Source: Cyclina sinensis
Lineage: Eukaryota; Mollusca; Bivalvia; Venerida; Veneridae
Assembly: GCA_012932295.1 (NCBI GenBank)
Contig: JAAONU010000006.1
Span: 20,352,904 to 20,416,903, forward strand
Reading direction: 5' to 3'
Length of the DNA: 64,000 nt
Shown: piece by piece, positions 34,515 to 48,000 of the stretch
How positions within the stretch are numbered: position 1 is the stretch's first letter
Layout of the letters: every line of letters begins with the position of its first letter
Notes under the pieces: model-generated
The model's input: the letters and a program-made list of their open reading frames with translations, nothing else
What the model was told of the DNA's origin: nothing
Database searches by the model: none
Translations under genes and position numbers: made by a program

Positions 34515-34849
34515 AAAAGTCCAAAATTGCCGGTATTGGTTGAAAACATAACTCATAAGCATTTTGCAAAACGGTATTATTTTTTCACAGAGATAACTTA
34601 TCAAAATCAGTCCAGAATTGAAAAAAGTAAGCAGTGGAGTAAAGACACTGTGTTTCCAGTTAGGTTTTTTTTTTTGCTTTAAAAATCTACGGAAAGGATA
34701 CCTGGGCTATTCTGTGCCACAGGCTGTAATATTTGAGATTTTTTGTTATTCTTTCAATCCCGTTACAAGTTTGTTTAAGTACTATGTTTTGAAATAAAGT
34801 AAATAGTAATAACCTGTGTAGTCAGTATCTGTACCTTATCTCATCAAGG

Positions 34850-36806
34850 ATTGAGTACAAATGTCGAGGAAAATTAAAGGGAGGCTACTGTGCAAATGTT
34901 AATTTACAATCCGATCTCAGCCATCAACTGAGTTATGGTTGAATGTATTAGAAATAGCTCTTCACAAATGTTCTATACATCAAAACGTGTGTTGTATTAC
35001 ATCTTTTATGTTACTTTTTATCTCAGTCATAGTCTTGTATTTTGAGAACACTGAGAAAAATTTAAATCACTTTACAGGCATATCTAAAATAACACTCTGG
35101 TACATTCAGTGAATATAATATAACCGGTTGACAACAAGCCATCGAATGTGATTTATGTAACCAATGACATCATCGAAAATGTGGAAACGAAAGGAGGTCT
35201 TATTTTCAGAACAGTATGAAATGAATTCAATTCTTTCCGAAAAAGACTTATACATATTTCCTGTTATGATATATGTCTGGAATTAAAAAATGTTCATTTG
35301 TGCTAATAAATACGTTTCATGTTTTATAATATGTATGTGTTACAAATGAAAGAAAAGATTATGTTCTGTAAGTTTAATTCAAATCTGCTCTGTTCTTTCT
35401 AGTTAAAAATAATCACCCGCCCCACTCATAATTTCAATTAGGCCTATGTGTTCAAGGAATAAGGATTATCTCTTGTTAATTTTTTTAGAACTTGGGCACA
35501 ACCCTTTTATTCTAAAACATAATAAAACATTCTTATTAATTTCAATACAATTATAGTGTTCATTTTTTCGAGGATTTTTTCTTTTGCTAATGCATATCTT
35601 GTGCGGGAAAAAAAAATTCCTTCATTTGCATTTAAAATATTATTTGCGGACATTTTTTGAATATCATTTGCGGACACGTATTCAAAGATACCTCTTCCGT
35701 CAGCCAATGTTAAAAATATAGTTAGCATTGCTGGATTTTAACATTGCTGCCCCTTACTCACCACGGGAGGTGGAAGTAGGATTTCGAGCAAGAAAATCTT
35801 TAAAATGTAGCATGCAATAAAAGGTAAAGTCGCGATAAAACATTTACAGCATAATCCATGTACACACAATTGTTTATGAGCGTCATCAATCACAAAAAGT
35901 GTCACATTTCTTTAACTGCACTGGATCTATTTCATGTATTTAACCCTGAACATGCTGAAATTTTGTAATGGATTTGCCCAGCTTTGAATTTGGAGCAGTC
36001 CATTCAAAGTTTAAGGGAATTCAATATCAAAATACAAAAATGGAGCTACCAACAGTATAGAGTCTGGTGAGACTGCACGGATACTGGCCGGGGTGGCAAA
36101 GGCTAATCACTTTCGGTTCCAGCAGGTTAAGGGTTGTTATTTCTTCTGAAATCAACTTGTTGTGTTGAGAAATCAGAAAATCCAGGTTATCCTTCTCCGA
36201 ACGCTAACGTGGTGCAGGATGTTTAATTGACTGTAGTGTTACGTTCGTCGCTGCCTGTACTTTTTAAAAGTTTTTCAAGAAAATGAAGATTGTTGGTGTT
36301 GTTCACTGTAAAATTGTTCGTTACAGTGAACATGAAATGTCTCGGTTCCATTGTTTGTACGTTTTACGTCCACCGGTAAACTGACACACTGCTGACTCAT
36401 CAGTCCCATATTGTTATTCCAAATGTTTATGTAATAACATGTAATATCATTTAAACATTTGGAATTATAACATCTCAATAAGATAATCAACGAAACGTAC
36501 ACACTTCGCATTGTCAGGACAATCTTGCATGACACAGTCGACAAAAACCTCTCCAACATCAGACGGTCGAACAAAAAGAAGTCCAAAGCACCTCTTCAGC
36601 CATTTACCTTCAATGCTGTCGTTGTCCTTGTACAGACAGGGTATTGGGGTCAAAATCAAAGTCACTAGCACAGTGCTCCGGAATACGCTATGATCAATAT
36701 ACAGGGAACATTTTCCAGCAGCATGTAAGCCTTGAAGATTATTGATGAATTTCGAAATGTACGATAAAAAAACAAAATCACCAGTTCCTTCTTCCTGCCT
36801 TCTACG
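34850..36806 (-). mobile_element. Duplicated segment with a MULE transposase 3' end, copy 1
   Basis: From 'acaaatgtcgaggaaaatta' (34859) to 'ccagttccttcttcctgcctt' (about 36806), the sequence is closely similar to 62066-64000, with scattered substitutions and small indels. It contains the 3' part of a Mutator-like transposase (36150-36860, minus strand) and about 1.3 kb of noncoding 3' sequence. The outer end near GGGAGGCTACTGTGCAAATG may be the element terminus, but no inverted partner is visible. Confidence 0.65.
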
Positions 36807-36860
36807 ATTAGTGATTGGAATACACATTCTGTAGGCAGTCGTAATGCAAACCCTGTTCAA
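36150..36860 (-). pseudogene. MULE-type transposase C-terminal part, frame broken
   Basis: The minus-strand frame from 36860 reads RRQEEGTGDFVFLS, then a helix region with FRSTVLVTLILTPIPC, then GKWLKRCFGLLFVRPSDVGE and a stop at 36465. In another frame (to 36275) it continues VDVKRTNNGTETFHVHCNEQ, a close relative of the 'RTNNxxExxHxxxN' motif near the end of Mutator-like (MULE) transposases. A Lys-rich tail follows (SIKHPAP...EKDNLDFLI). The frame break between the two parts and the missing N-terminus (zinc finger and first catalytic Asp) make it a dead fragment. Confidence 0.6.
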
Positions 36861-37175
36861 GCCTTCAAGACAAATCTCAACAGAAACCTGCCTAAGCCTG
36901 CGTCGCTATATAATGTGAGGTCATGAATTAATCAAATTCTTCATTCTTGTCTCCGAATAGACTGTAGTTCCCTAATTAACGACTTACTCGGGAAAAGAAT
37001 CACTGAGTCACCTCAGTGTGTGTGCAGTTCTGTTGAAAGCGTCGCTCACTATCTAATTCAATGTCCTTTGTATATCGAACAAAGGCGCCTGTATCTCTCG
37101 AATCTCCCATGCCCTTTCACGGCCAGTAATGTCCTCTATGGAGTTGAAAGACTATCTTATTAACAAAATAAACTT
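36795..37175 (+). pseudogene. LINE C-terminal fragment with zinc-knuckle tail
   Basis: With one or two frame breaks, this reads SDWNTHSVGSRNANPVQAFK, LNRNLPKP, then SPQCVCSSVESVAHYLIQCP and LYIEQRRLYLSNL. The order 'SxWNxL...FKxxL...' then 'SPxCxCG...AxHYLxxCPxY..QR' is the usual end of many animal LINE polyproteins. A short AATAAACTT-like end follows near 37166. The reading is interrupted by stops near 36920 and 36960. It abuts the MULE fragment. Confidence 0.6.
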
Positions 37176-37439
37176 ATCTTTCTGATGTTTACTTTTGTAA
37201 CCTTAGTTTGGAAAAGAATTAATATAAGTTTAGTTAAACTTGTTTTTCAATCTAGTAAGTTCTACAATATATTTTTATGCATCTCTACATGTAGCTATTT
37301 TGCTCAAATAAAGTTTAAACCAAGACCACCTGTGAAAAATAATCGAATTTGCAGGAGACATGCTTTGCTTTTTTTCTTCTTGACGTTTCAGGAATGATTG
37401 AAAGTTTGTCAAGCGGGCTGAAGATGAAACAAGATAAAA

Positions 37440-37655
37440 GGTTTACCTTACTGTCACGAAGTGTGAGCTTTTGTGATCACACTTCGTCTGTCATCCATCC
37501 GTTCACAATTTCTTGTAAACACTATAGAGACCACATTTTTATACCCCCGCAAAACGAATTTGTAAAAGGGTATTTTGGAATCAGCTCGTCCGTTCATCGG
37601 GTTTTGTTTGTCCGGGACGTAACTCAAAAACTATTTGAGATATCAACTTGAAACT
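37440..37655 (+). repeat. Fragments of the two array-type repeat heads
   Basis: 37450-37540 matches the head of the GCTCACCTG family (TCACGAAGTGTGAGCTTTTG, then 'ccgttcacaattt'). 37541-37650 matches the hairpin family (TATACCCCCGCAAAACG, then 'gggtattttggaatcag'). Each is a single head without its tandem body. Confidence 0.55.
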
Positions 37656-37857
37656 TCATTGATGGACAGATCTCACTGAAGAGAAGTGCAGTGCCAAAGA
37701 ACCATAACTCCTTTTTTGCACAATTTCGGAGTTATTCCCCTTTGTATTTTTCATATTTAATTTTAATACGGGACATAAAGTAACACGTTCCCATAAATCA
37801 ATAGCTACTGACAAAGCGACATGCGAGGGTATTGGCGCCAGGACAGTGGCAGTTCTA

Positions 37858-38400
37858 TTAAATTTGGTGTACATAAATTGCAATTTTACTCCTTGAATAC
37901 TTAATACATATAACTAATTATTTTTAATTTTGATGACTTCAATAATTAATTGTATAATTATTGTCCTTCATATAGATGTTATTATTATTATTATTTTTAC
38001 TATTGTGAATTTAACGAGATAAACGTAACAAATAAGACCACAAATTTTCAGCGTAACCCGCATCATGGCCCTAATACAATCAAATTAAGCCAAATAAGTA
38101 TCAAAAATAGGAAGTAACTCACTTAAAAAAATGTTAAAGATGAGGAATAATTTTCAGTTACAAGGTCCGAATCAGCCAAGAAAGTGGTCCGCATCGGCCA
38201 AGAAAGTTGTCCGAATCAGCCAAGGAGGGTCCGAATCAGCCTGGGTCCGAATCAGCCAAGGTCCAAAATAGCCGGTATTCGTTGAAAACTTAACTCATAA
38301 GCATTTTGCAAAAGAGAATTATTTTTTCATAAAGATAACTTTTCAAAATCAGTCCAGAAATGAAAAAAGTAAGCGGACGAGTAAAGTCACTGTGTTTCCA
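37858..38400. repeat. Partial copy of the 33066-34514 palindrome plus its right flank
   Basis: 37858-37902 matches 33675-33713. After a deletion, 37905-38270 matches 34150-34514, and homology continues through the flank (34515-34660) to about 38400. Because the flank is shared, the copy arose by segmental duplication with an internal deletion, not by fresh transposition. Confidence 0.65.
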
Positions 38401-38625
38401 TTGTCGGTGACCCACCGGTACATATTCCGCGAAACTACATTATGTACCGTAGATTATTCGTTTTAATGAATATTTATTAGCAAAGGGAAGTAACTCTTCG
38501 CCCAATGAGATCCCGCATTACAATAGATACTCTTCAATGTGGAGATTGGAAATAACGACATGTTACTTAAAATAGACGTATTTCCCAGGATAGAAATATA
38601 AACACCGTCAATTTAGACGATTTGT
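38400..38625 (-). repeat. Inverted copy of 27960-28190
   Basis: Reverse-complemented, 'ggtacatattccgcg...ctacattatgtaccg' and onward to 'gtatttcccaggat' match 28190-27960 with many substitutions. The copy has a short deletion where the TIR of the MITE-like element lies. It ends shortly before an open frame at 38666. Confidence 0.6.
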
Positions 38626-38665
38626 ATCAGTGTGTGTATAAAGGGTTAGTGGAAGAGATATTGCG

Positions 38666-38840
38666 ATGCAGTGTGGACTTTGCCTGTCGGAAATTAAAAA
38701 TAAGAAGTCATACCGCAAAATAAGTGATGCAGAATTTTCAATTATTGGTCTGCAGAATCTTGGAATATCCACTGCGTGTTCAAATTGTTTTAAAGAGGCA
38801 TACCCTGAATTTTGCCGTTTTTTTACTGTATTTGTTCAAC
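38666..38840 (+). CDS. Possible first exon with two CxxC pairs, unrecognised
   Basis: The frame opens MQCGLCLSEIKNKKSYRKIS and contains TACSNCFKEAYPEFCRFF. CGLC and CSNC are spaced about 37 residues apart, as in small zinc-binding N-terminal domains (loosely like the fused zinc finger at the start of some mollusc and insect nuclear proteins). No clear donor is seen; ACTGTATTTG near 38826 is weak. It precedes the transposase-like gene by about 220 bp on the same strand, and could be an alternative exon for it, an exon of the 54272 gene displaced by rearrangement, or chance. Confidence 0.25.
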
Positions 38841-39059
38841 TTAACGTAAATGCTTGTAAAATAATAAAATATTGATAAAATGAAGAAGAACATATGATGG
38901 GAAATATACAGTTTAAACACATGTGGCCACTCTTCGTATCAAAAACAATTTTTGTATTCCAACAAAAATTGTACAACAACAACTCCGAAGATTTTTCCGA
39001 ACGCATACGGGAATATACGAGCATGCGCACTGCGAATAAGTTCAAAAAATCAAAACAAA

Positions 39060-42000
39060 ATGGCGACTCCCATGAAAGTACGCAGATTGTCAGTCGGAAG
39101 ACCACGACTAACAGATTCTACAAGAAAAAGACATCGCACAAGTGCGCAGACTGAAATAAATAGATCAAGAATAACTATTGGGCCTCAGATCGATCGATGG
39201 AATGTGTTAAAATCAGAAATCGGAGCCAAAACCAACACAGAGGTGGCGAAAGTTCTGATAGACAAGTAAGTGAAAAATATTGCTTTTATTTGATTTGTGC
39301 AAATGTTAGTGTCAGCTTAGGCTGTTAAAACGTTAAATCCCTACATGATTTATGTTTATGTTCTACAAATATTGTTACCTGAAACGGGCATTCATATTTA
39401 TAACGTTGAATATTGTGAGGGGCCCCAAAGGGGAAATGTTTCTATTATTATTACAAATGTACTTTTATTGTCATTTTTTTTAGTGCTGGCACAGTGAAAA
39501 CAAAAGTAAATAAGAAAGGTTGTGTGATTTGCATCTGTTGTGTTTTGTTCAACTTAAAAACTATGTTTTTTTCCTAATAATTTATTGCAACTCTTTTCTA
39601 AAAATTTAACAAATTTTATATAAATCACAGGGTGAGAAAAATAGCAGTATTACCAGGAATTAAACATATTATCTTATAATACTTCTACTTGGTACTACCG
39701 AGCAATCAATACTGATTATAACTGGGAGTCTTTCCTTTACTGTGTGAATGCTCTAAAGAGTTAGCTATCAATGCCAACTCATTTTCTCTGATTAGTGGTG
39801 ACATATTATGACAATCTCTGCACACTAGAAATTTGGCCTAAAATTTCAGGGCTCCAGCCAGTTTCATGAATACTACTCATTATGTTTGCTTTTAGCAGTC
39901 CTAAAAACACTGTCATAGTCACACATTGACAAATGTTACACAGAAAATGCTTACCCCCAGGTGGATTTGAACACAGAGCCATACATAACAGGTAGTGAAA
40001 AAATTGTTTGCTAAACCAGGACTTGAACCCTTACCAGGTTTATCCTCTCAGAGGGTGATCTCTAGCTACTGAGCTATCAAGCCACACCGTCTTGCTTCAT
40101 CGATTTTATTACAGTTATACCAATACTCGGCTACAAGTAGATAAATGTTATCTTCCAGTTTTCATGAATGTACATGTTTGAAGGCCAAATGATTTTACCT
40201 GATTTTATGGTTTATTACGAAAACATCATTATTGTAGGTTTTATGAACCAGTGCAAGGAGTGAGCATTGTACAAGGACCATCAAAGACAGATACTGATTC
40301 AAAGAAGAAAATGAAAATCCCAAGGCATTCTTCAACACCAGCTGCATCACACAGACTTAAGCTGCTGAAAGAACAGCAGCATGAATCATCTGCTGAGTAA
40401 GTAATGTGGACTTTATGCCCCATCCCAAAAAATCTAGTTTTAACTCTCAAAATCTAATAAATATCAGGAGGTACAAGTTTAATATTATTTAGGAAACCTA
40501 AGACATTTTTTGTTGTTATTGCAGGTCTTCAATATCTGGTGTTGAACCCTTGGTAGCAAGTAGCCATGCAAGTTCCTCTGACAGGTAATGTATAAACCAT
40601 TTTTGTGGTTCATACTTTTATTTGTAATAAAGATGTTTGACACATCTGGCTGTCTTATTTGTATGAAGGTAGTGTTTTATGTTTAGTGTATTATATGTAA
40701 TTGAATTCAAATACTTATGTTTCTCTAAGACACATATTCTTCTTGTTAAAACAACCTTGAGTAATAGTATCAACTTGCATATTCCTATGTTAACAATTGG
40801 CAACAATTTTCATCGAAAATTCCTACTACTGCTTCCTTCTTATATGTGATAATCACTAATTTCTAATAATCATGGAATCTGCTTTCAGTTCAAAGCAGCA
40901 TTCTCCAGAAAAGAAGGTGCCACCAGGCTATAGCTCAAGTTTCATTGATCCATTTGAGTAAGCATTTCTATTTCATGTACATTTAAGTTTGATTAGTCAA
41001 GTGAGAGGGCTTTTAGTCACTGATAAAAAGATAAAAGAGGATATCTCTAGTTGCTGGTGAACATGGTGGGCAGAACAGCATTTGATAAACTTTGTTTTCA
41101 ATTGTATTGACTTGTGATGGGAGTAATTTGGGTAATTGAGCATAATATATTATGGACCTTTTTGTACTATCTTGAAATAGAGATGTCATATTGATTTCAG
41201 ACCTTTTTTGTATATTGTTTTAAGCAATAACCCTGTAAGGAATAGACATTCACATAACTCTGACTTCAGATTCAGCAAAATTATGTCCCCTTGGGAACTT
41301 TGAATATCTGGTCACAGTTTCACATGCCATCCTGTGTCTTCAGTTTATATTTTCATTGTCCACTAGGCTCAGCTTTTTTATAATAATAATATTGTTATAA
41401 ATTTTAGACTAAGCATAGAGGTTTTTGAAGAAACAAACAGTGAATCTGAAAATGATGAAGATTATGAACCAAGCTTTGATGTTGTCATTGGGTAAGTCAG
41501 TTTTATCCCTACATTTAAAAGATGATATGAAATACTATGTCTCTTCCCATGTTATGTTCTAAAATTTCTCTACATTATACTCTTTCCAGTGAATGACTCT
41601 ATGTTGTTAGATTTTATTTGTGTAAAAGAATAACATTAATCTTGAAATTGAAGGAAACTTTGGATTTTTTTAAAATATTGTGTATGTTTCTAGCCTTATC
41701 ATGTAATGGACTATATTTGTAGGGTCTAGGTATTATAGGAATGAAATAAATGTTGTGAAAACTGCTTAGACTAAATTTATAAAAATTCCCTCAGCATACA
41801 AATGAACTGTTTGCCACATCAGTTGACAGGCCAGATAAGTATTAGTATGAAAGGAAACAGTAAATGATTGTTTTTCAGACCGGATAATGAAAACATTGCA
41901 GAAGTTTCTATGGCAGAATACTTGTTTGAACAAGAGAATGAAGACGATGATGAAATGAGAGAGACTGCTGAACCTGTTGTTGAAGGTGTTGCAAAAATTC

Positions 42001-45000
42001 AAACATCTGATGATGCAGCAGCCTTATCAGGGGAACAGATGTTTCTCTGCAGTCAAGCAGCTCTGTTAACTTTGTCACAGATGTCCATACCAGATACCTG
42101 CAAGACATGTAGCAAGCCATTGTCCTTTCAGCTAAAGACTAGAGGCTCAGCTGTATATTTTCAATGGGTTTGTTTCATTTTTAAACAGTAAAGTTCTGTT
42201 ATCAAGTGACTCAGTCCACCATTTTTGCATTGTCATAATGGTCTTCATATTGGAATTTCTGATCAAGTTTTTTTCTTTTTGAGTTTTGGAACTAATTCTG
42301 TATTGTAAAAAGATATAATTGACCAAAATAGCTAGGTTTTATAGTAGTTTTAGAAGTAGTAATTTTTTTATCGCAATCTTTTGTCTTTCATGATAGCCTG
42401 CTCGTTTACCTCAAGAGACAAAGCACTTAAATAGTAATCTATGTGTCAGTGTTCCAATCCCCAGACAGGGCACAATATCTCTGTTACATTGTTCCTGCTA
42501 TTCATTTGTTTCTCACTGCTTGTTCAGGCTATATCATATGAGATAACTAGTAGTCACTAGTTGAAAAATTGGTAATTACTGGTTTGTCATCCTTGAAAAC
42601 ATGTAAGATGGACTGGCTGCTGAGATAGGACCTAGATGTTGAAATAAGCATTAAATCCATCCAAAAATATGTAAATGGATTCTAGTGTCCCTTTTATAAT
42701 GGATCATACTAGGTTAAAACTAGATCACCTGGTGTAGGTCAGTGCTACTCAGGTGAGCAAGGTGTTCAGGCCATCATGGTACATGACTGTAAACATTCAT
42801 TATAATTTTTTTTTCAGATTTGTGTTGATAGACATGATAGATATACTTGGTGCTCCCAGCCAGTGTTACGGGGAGGTGTTCACAGTGGTGATTTGATGAT
42901 ATCCGCAGCAGTGCTCTTTTCTGGAAATAATTTTCAGAAAATGTCACTATTTTCCAAATTTTTGAATCTTGCATTCATCAGTTCAAGCTCATTCACAAGG
43001 TTCCAGACAGCTTACTTAGTTCCAGGTGTGGAGACATTTTGGGCCAGTCATGTTGAAGAAATTCTTCAGTCAAAGAGAGGCCGTGGAGAGATTGTGATTT
43101 TAGGTACAAACACTAGGTTACTGTATTTTCATGAAAGCAGTGCCTTTTTCATTTTTGTGGCTTATTCATCTGAAGTTCATCTTTATTCTAAACTCTTTGC
43201 TGTTCATCAAACTCTGAGGAGGTTGTGCAGTGTTACCTTAGTTGTGTACACATGCATTATGTTCTTCACATTGTGCACTTGGCAGTATTTTTGTAAGTTT
43301 TAGAATGGGTAAAAATTAATCTTCAGAAAAGAAAACATGTAAGATATTTTACTTACTATAATATTTAGCCATTAGATAGTCATTAATGACTCAAATCTGT
43401 ATTTTTCAGGAGATGGAAGAATGGATTCACCTGGACACTGTGCACAGTACTGCACTTACACAGTTATGGACAATGAATCCAAAGAAATATTGTCAGTAAT
43501 TACTATCGACAAAAGAGAGACAGGCAAATCAAGTGTTCGAATGGAGAAAGAGGCATTTGTGCGCACACTGAACCATCTGGAAACTGAAGACGTAAGAGTG
43601 GGTGAAGTGGTAACAGATGCCCATACATCAATTGCAGCTTACATGAGTATGTGACCAGTGTTCATTTTTATATGCTCATATATTTTGGCAAATTTCATGT
43701 GATCACCCATGGGTGGGGGCTGGATCAGTTTTCTTTGGTCTGCACTGCTTTGGTCAATTTTGTGGTCTTCACTGTTCGGTCAACAAAATTTCTTTAATCA
43801 TTGAACTTAGGTGAGCACTTTATGTTCATATGGCCCTCTTGTTCAGTACTTCTTGTCAGAGAGGGAGATAAGTCCTCTAAATTTTTGTCATTGGCAATGC
43901 CTACACCAATTCTATTTAGAAAATCTTACTACTATACTTAGTAAATATTTACATAAGAAACTTTTACCAGTAAGGCTCTCTATAATTTATTATTAATATC
44001 CACTTATTCAGTTTCATTATGTGAATGTTTGGTATATTTTTTTCAGGAAAGGAATGTCCACAAATAAAACACTCCTTTGATGTATGGCATGTGGCTAAAA
44101 ATCTGGCAAAAAAGATCATGAAGGTAGGGCATTTGAAATGGTGCTTTTACTTGTAATCGAAGATTTATGCAAGTCAGCTTTATGCCAAATGTTAGCTTTT
44201 CAGCTCACCCCAGTGTCTGACAACTATCGTTCAAATGACATCTCCTTAACCAAAGGGCAATCGCAACCAAACTTTACGAATGTTGCTTGTTTGATTCCCT
44301 TCCAAAGTTGTTCAAATAAGTAATTCCATAATTGCTAGGATTGGCATGACAACCAAAAGGAAAAAGTTCCAAAAAATTCTTGTCAGAAACCATAAAGACT
44401 AAAATTAGATATTTCTTGTGAAACATTGTCTGTTGGAAGTCCACCAAATTTGTTTCAGTCATGACCCGAGGGACAGTATTGGCCCCGCTGAAAGGGTCTC
44501 TTGATTTTACATAGAGTTCTAATTATGAAAATCTCTCTGTCCTTAACTTCAAGGCCTAAGGTCTAGTGCGAAGCATTGTCTAGGACCTTTAATAAGTTTG
44601 TTAAATTTATGATACTAGGTTAAGTATTGTTGATGTCTACACTGGTGAACTACATGGTGTACACTGGTCTACATTTAGTCTGTGATACGGTCTACACGGT
44701 TGTACTTTATATTGTGGTATACACTGGTCAATATTGTTCTGGTCTATATAATAACATATGCTCTATTGATAGCCTATACTATGGTCTTTATTGTTCTGGC
44801 CTACTTTGTTGTCTTTACTGGTCTGCATTGTTGTCTTTTACACTGTTATGGTCTAAACTCTGGTGTGTATGGGTCTATGTTGTGCCAATTTAAGACTTGA
44901 GGGAAAAACATTCAATATCAAAATGAGAGTTTTTGGTCTACAGTAGGTGTTTTGTTTTATGGTCTATGTTGTTGTCTTCATTGTTGTTGTCTATGTTGAA

Positions 45001-48000
45001 GTTTACATTGTTGTTCATACATCTGTGCTGTACACTGTGGTAAGCAGCGAGTCTACAATGGTCTTAATTTTTTAAAAGCTTTCGTCTACATTTTGGTATT
45101 TATATATTGTGGAATGAATGTGAAAAATTTTGTTTTTTCATATAAGTGGAGTATTATGAGATCTCGGGCCTTTAAAACTCTGTTGGTATTAAGTTACTAG
45201 GTAAAAAGCAAAGGTCACATGATTTTAGAAATATTTTTGTATGGATAACTGTGTATCAGACATACAGCTTTGCATTTATCAGCATGTCACTTTACACTGA
45301 CCTACTTTTAGACACCTTTGATAGAGCAGTGTAAACATAAGACAGACAGGGTAGTGATATACGGTCATCTTGGCTCTCTTGTTCTTTGGTTGTATAGCAA
45401 ATTATTAGCTTTGCCATGTGTTTATTTTGAAGAGACACAATATATTCTGTAAATGTTATCGAGTTAATATCTGGTTTAGTGTATTTAGAACCTTAATTAA
45501 TTATATATACATGCATTTATATTATATTTAGGCTGGACAGCAAAAGCAGTGTGGTGAATTAAAGGGCTGGTGCAAGCACATTGTAAACCACTTTTACCAT
45601 ACTTGTGATAAAGCCAAAGATGTTGAAGAGTTCACGGTATGCATCTACATGTATAGCATATGTAATGCAGTTGTCTTTAGAACAGTCCAAAAAGTACAAT
45701 GCTATTAGAATTGTGAGAATGAGTCTTTTTTTTATACCACTTTATGTTAGCTGGATTGCAAAGAAAGTTATACAGATTTATATTAACTGCTCTTGAGCCA
45801 CCACCACCTTGAGTCACTTATAAGAGAAAGAGGCCTTACTGGTACCCATTCACATCTGGGTGGACTGAGACATGTGTGGAGTGTATTTGGCATTATTTGA
45901 CAAGGATACACCCATGCTCTTACTGGGCTTTGAACCTTGATCCTTCAAATTCATGTACCAAAATGTTTTAACCACTGAGCTATTCAGGCCCAATAGTTTG
46001 TTTATTTTCTGCTGAGTATGATAAAATCTAAATATTATATTCAATTATGCTTAGGGAATTTGGTTTGGCTTGTTGCACCACATAGTAAATGAGCATGAAT
46101 GGAGCATTGCCTGTGGAACCAGTGTGACAAGATGTGTTCATGGACCTTTAACTGAACCTAGGGAAGTTGAATGGCTAGACAAAGGCAGTCCAGCACATGA
46201 TGCTCTGCGTCTAATTGTAGCCGACAGGAAATTTCTTCAACAGATTCCATACTTCTTGAATGCTAGGTAAAATAGTTTATTGCCTACTGCAAATAATGAA
46301 TTATGCTAACTGCAGTACGTAACTGTTTACTGTATGTCTTTTATGTCTTGTTATCCCCCCGCCAAAGGCGAAGGGGATATTAGAAATGCTCTTCGTGCAT
46401 CTGTGGGTCCGTTCGAAACAATTTTGTCCGGAGCATAACTCCATAACTACTTGAGGGATTTTATTCAAACTTCATACACTGACAGAGCACATTGGTAGGT
46501 AGTGCAGTGTGCAAGTGCAATAACTCTACCTTGCTTTTTTTAGAGTTATTTCGCTTTATCAGATTTACTTGATAAATTTTGTCGGGAGCATAACTACAAA
46601 AGTACTTGCGTGATTTTCTTCAAACTTCATATACTGAAAGAGCCCATTTGATGGAGGTGCAGTGTGTAAGAATAATAACTCTACCTTGCCTACTTTAAGA
46701 ATTATTCCCCTTTATCAGTTTTAATTGAAAAACTTTGTCGGAAGCATAACTCAAAAAGTGCTTGAGCGATTTTCTTCAGACTTCATACACTGACATAGCA
46801 CATTGGTAAGAAGTGCATTTTGCAAGAACAATAACTCTACCTTGCCTATTTTTTGTGGGATTTTCTTCAAACATTATTACATTTAGTGTTTGAAAGTACA
46901 ACCTTCAAGTAGCTTCTTGGCTCTTGTTAATTCATTTTATGCGGTTCTATACCAGAAAATGATTTACAGGTTATTTATTAAATGTTCTGTCCATTTAGGA
47001 GCAGTTGTAGTTATTTAAGACAAACCTAACTTCACATAGAACATGTTGTATGTTTTATATGTCTTATAGTCATTGCATAAGCTCTTTCATGACTGTGCCA
47101 GGCCCTTAATTATTTCAGAGATAGTTCACCACTTACTCTTGAGAAATATTATAAAGATCAGTTTGTGTACTAATATTATGCATTTGTAAAGTATTGTTAT
47201 AATGATAAAAAAATTAAAACTTTTCAGAAGCACTGCGGAACTTGAGGGTTTCAACAACCTCATTCTGATGTATGCTGGAAAAAGATTTTCCTATATTCCA
47301 CCTGTTTACAGAGCGAGAAACCTTGTTGCAGCTATTGACCACAACAGTCATCTGAAAAGACAATCAGTCATAAACAGAGATGGAACTGAGAGGTATACAA
47401 TTTTTCCAGTCTTATAATTACTTTGGAGAAAATGCAGCTGTTCAAGAGACTCAAGTTAGAATAATATATAATCATTATATGTATCATTGTTAACATAACG
47501 ATATTTGTGATTATGGCCAGGTAGTCAGAATTACTGTGTTAACTGGCTTGTCCCAGATGGAGGTTTGCACATCCTCTGCAACTGACTTCAGCTATGGGAA
47601 AGTAATACTAGAGATAACAACCACCATTGCTCATGAATTTCTTCCTTGCTCTAAACATTGGATATTGACCTCTGTAACATCTTATGATGTGCTCACTTTT
47701 AATCTTTAGAGAAGAGCTTCTATAGCTTAGCTGACCACTTTTTTTCATTTCAGAGTTCACAAAATTTTCAATAAGAAAAGTTCCAGATGGCTTATAAAAC
47801 CAGTGAAAGAGAAGAAGAAGTATGAGTATAAGAAAGCATTGATGGAGAAAGTATTGAGAATGAGGATGGAAGACAAAAGATCTCTGTATCAACCTGTGGA
47901 GCTAAAGGCAGATGACCCAAGAAGATTATCATCAACCATTTCATCAATCCTTCCACCACCAACAGAACAACTACGACAAGAGCAGATGTCAAGATTGCAA

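Noticed and set aside
36511..36693. Plus-strand frame opposite the MULE fragment
   Set aside because: It is the complement of the recognised minus-strand transposase text and is broken in copy 2.
38952..39059. Longer start for the transposase-like gene at an upstream in-frame Met
   Set aside because: The added residues are low-complexity and the context is poor, while 39060 has AAAATGG. The upstream start cannot be excluded.
44627..44900. Hydrophobic Tyr/Val-rich frames that resemble membrane proteins
   Set aside because: The DNA is a degenerate GTCTACA-type low-complexity repeat; two overlapping frames give similar peptides.
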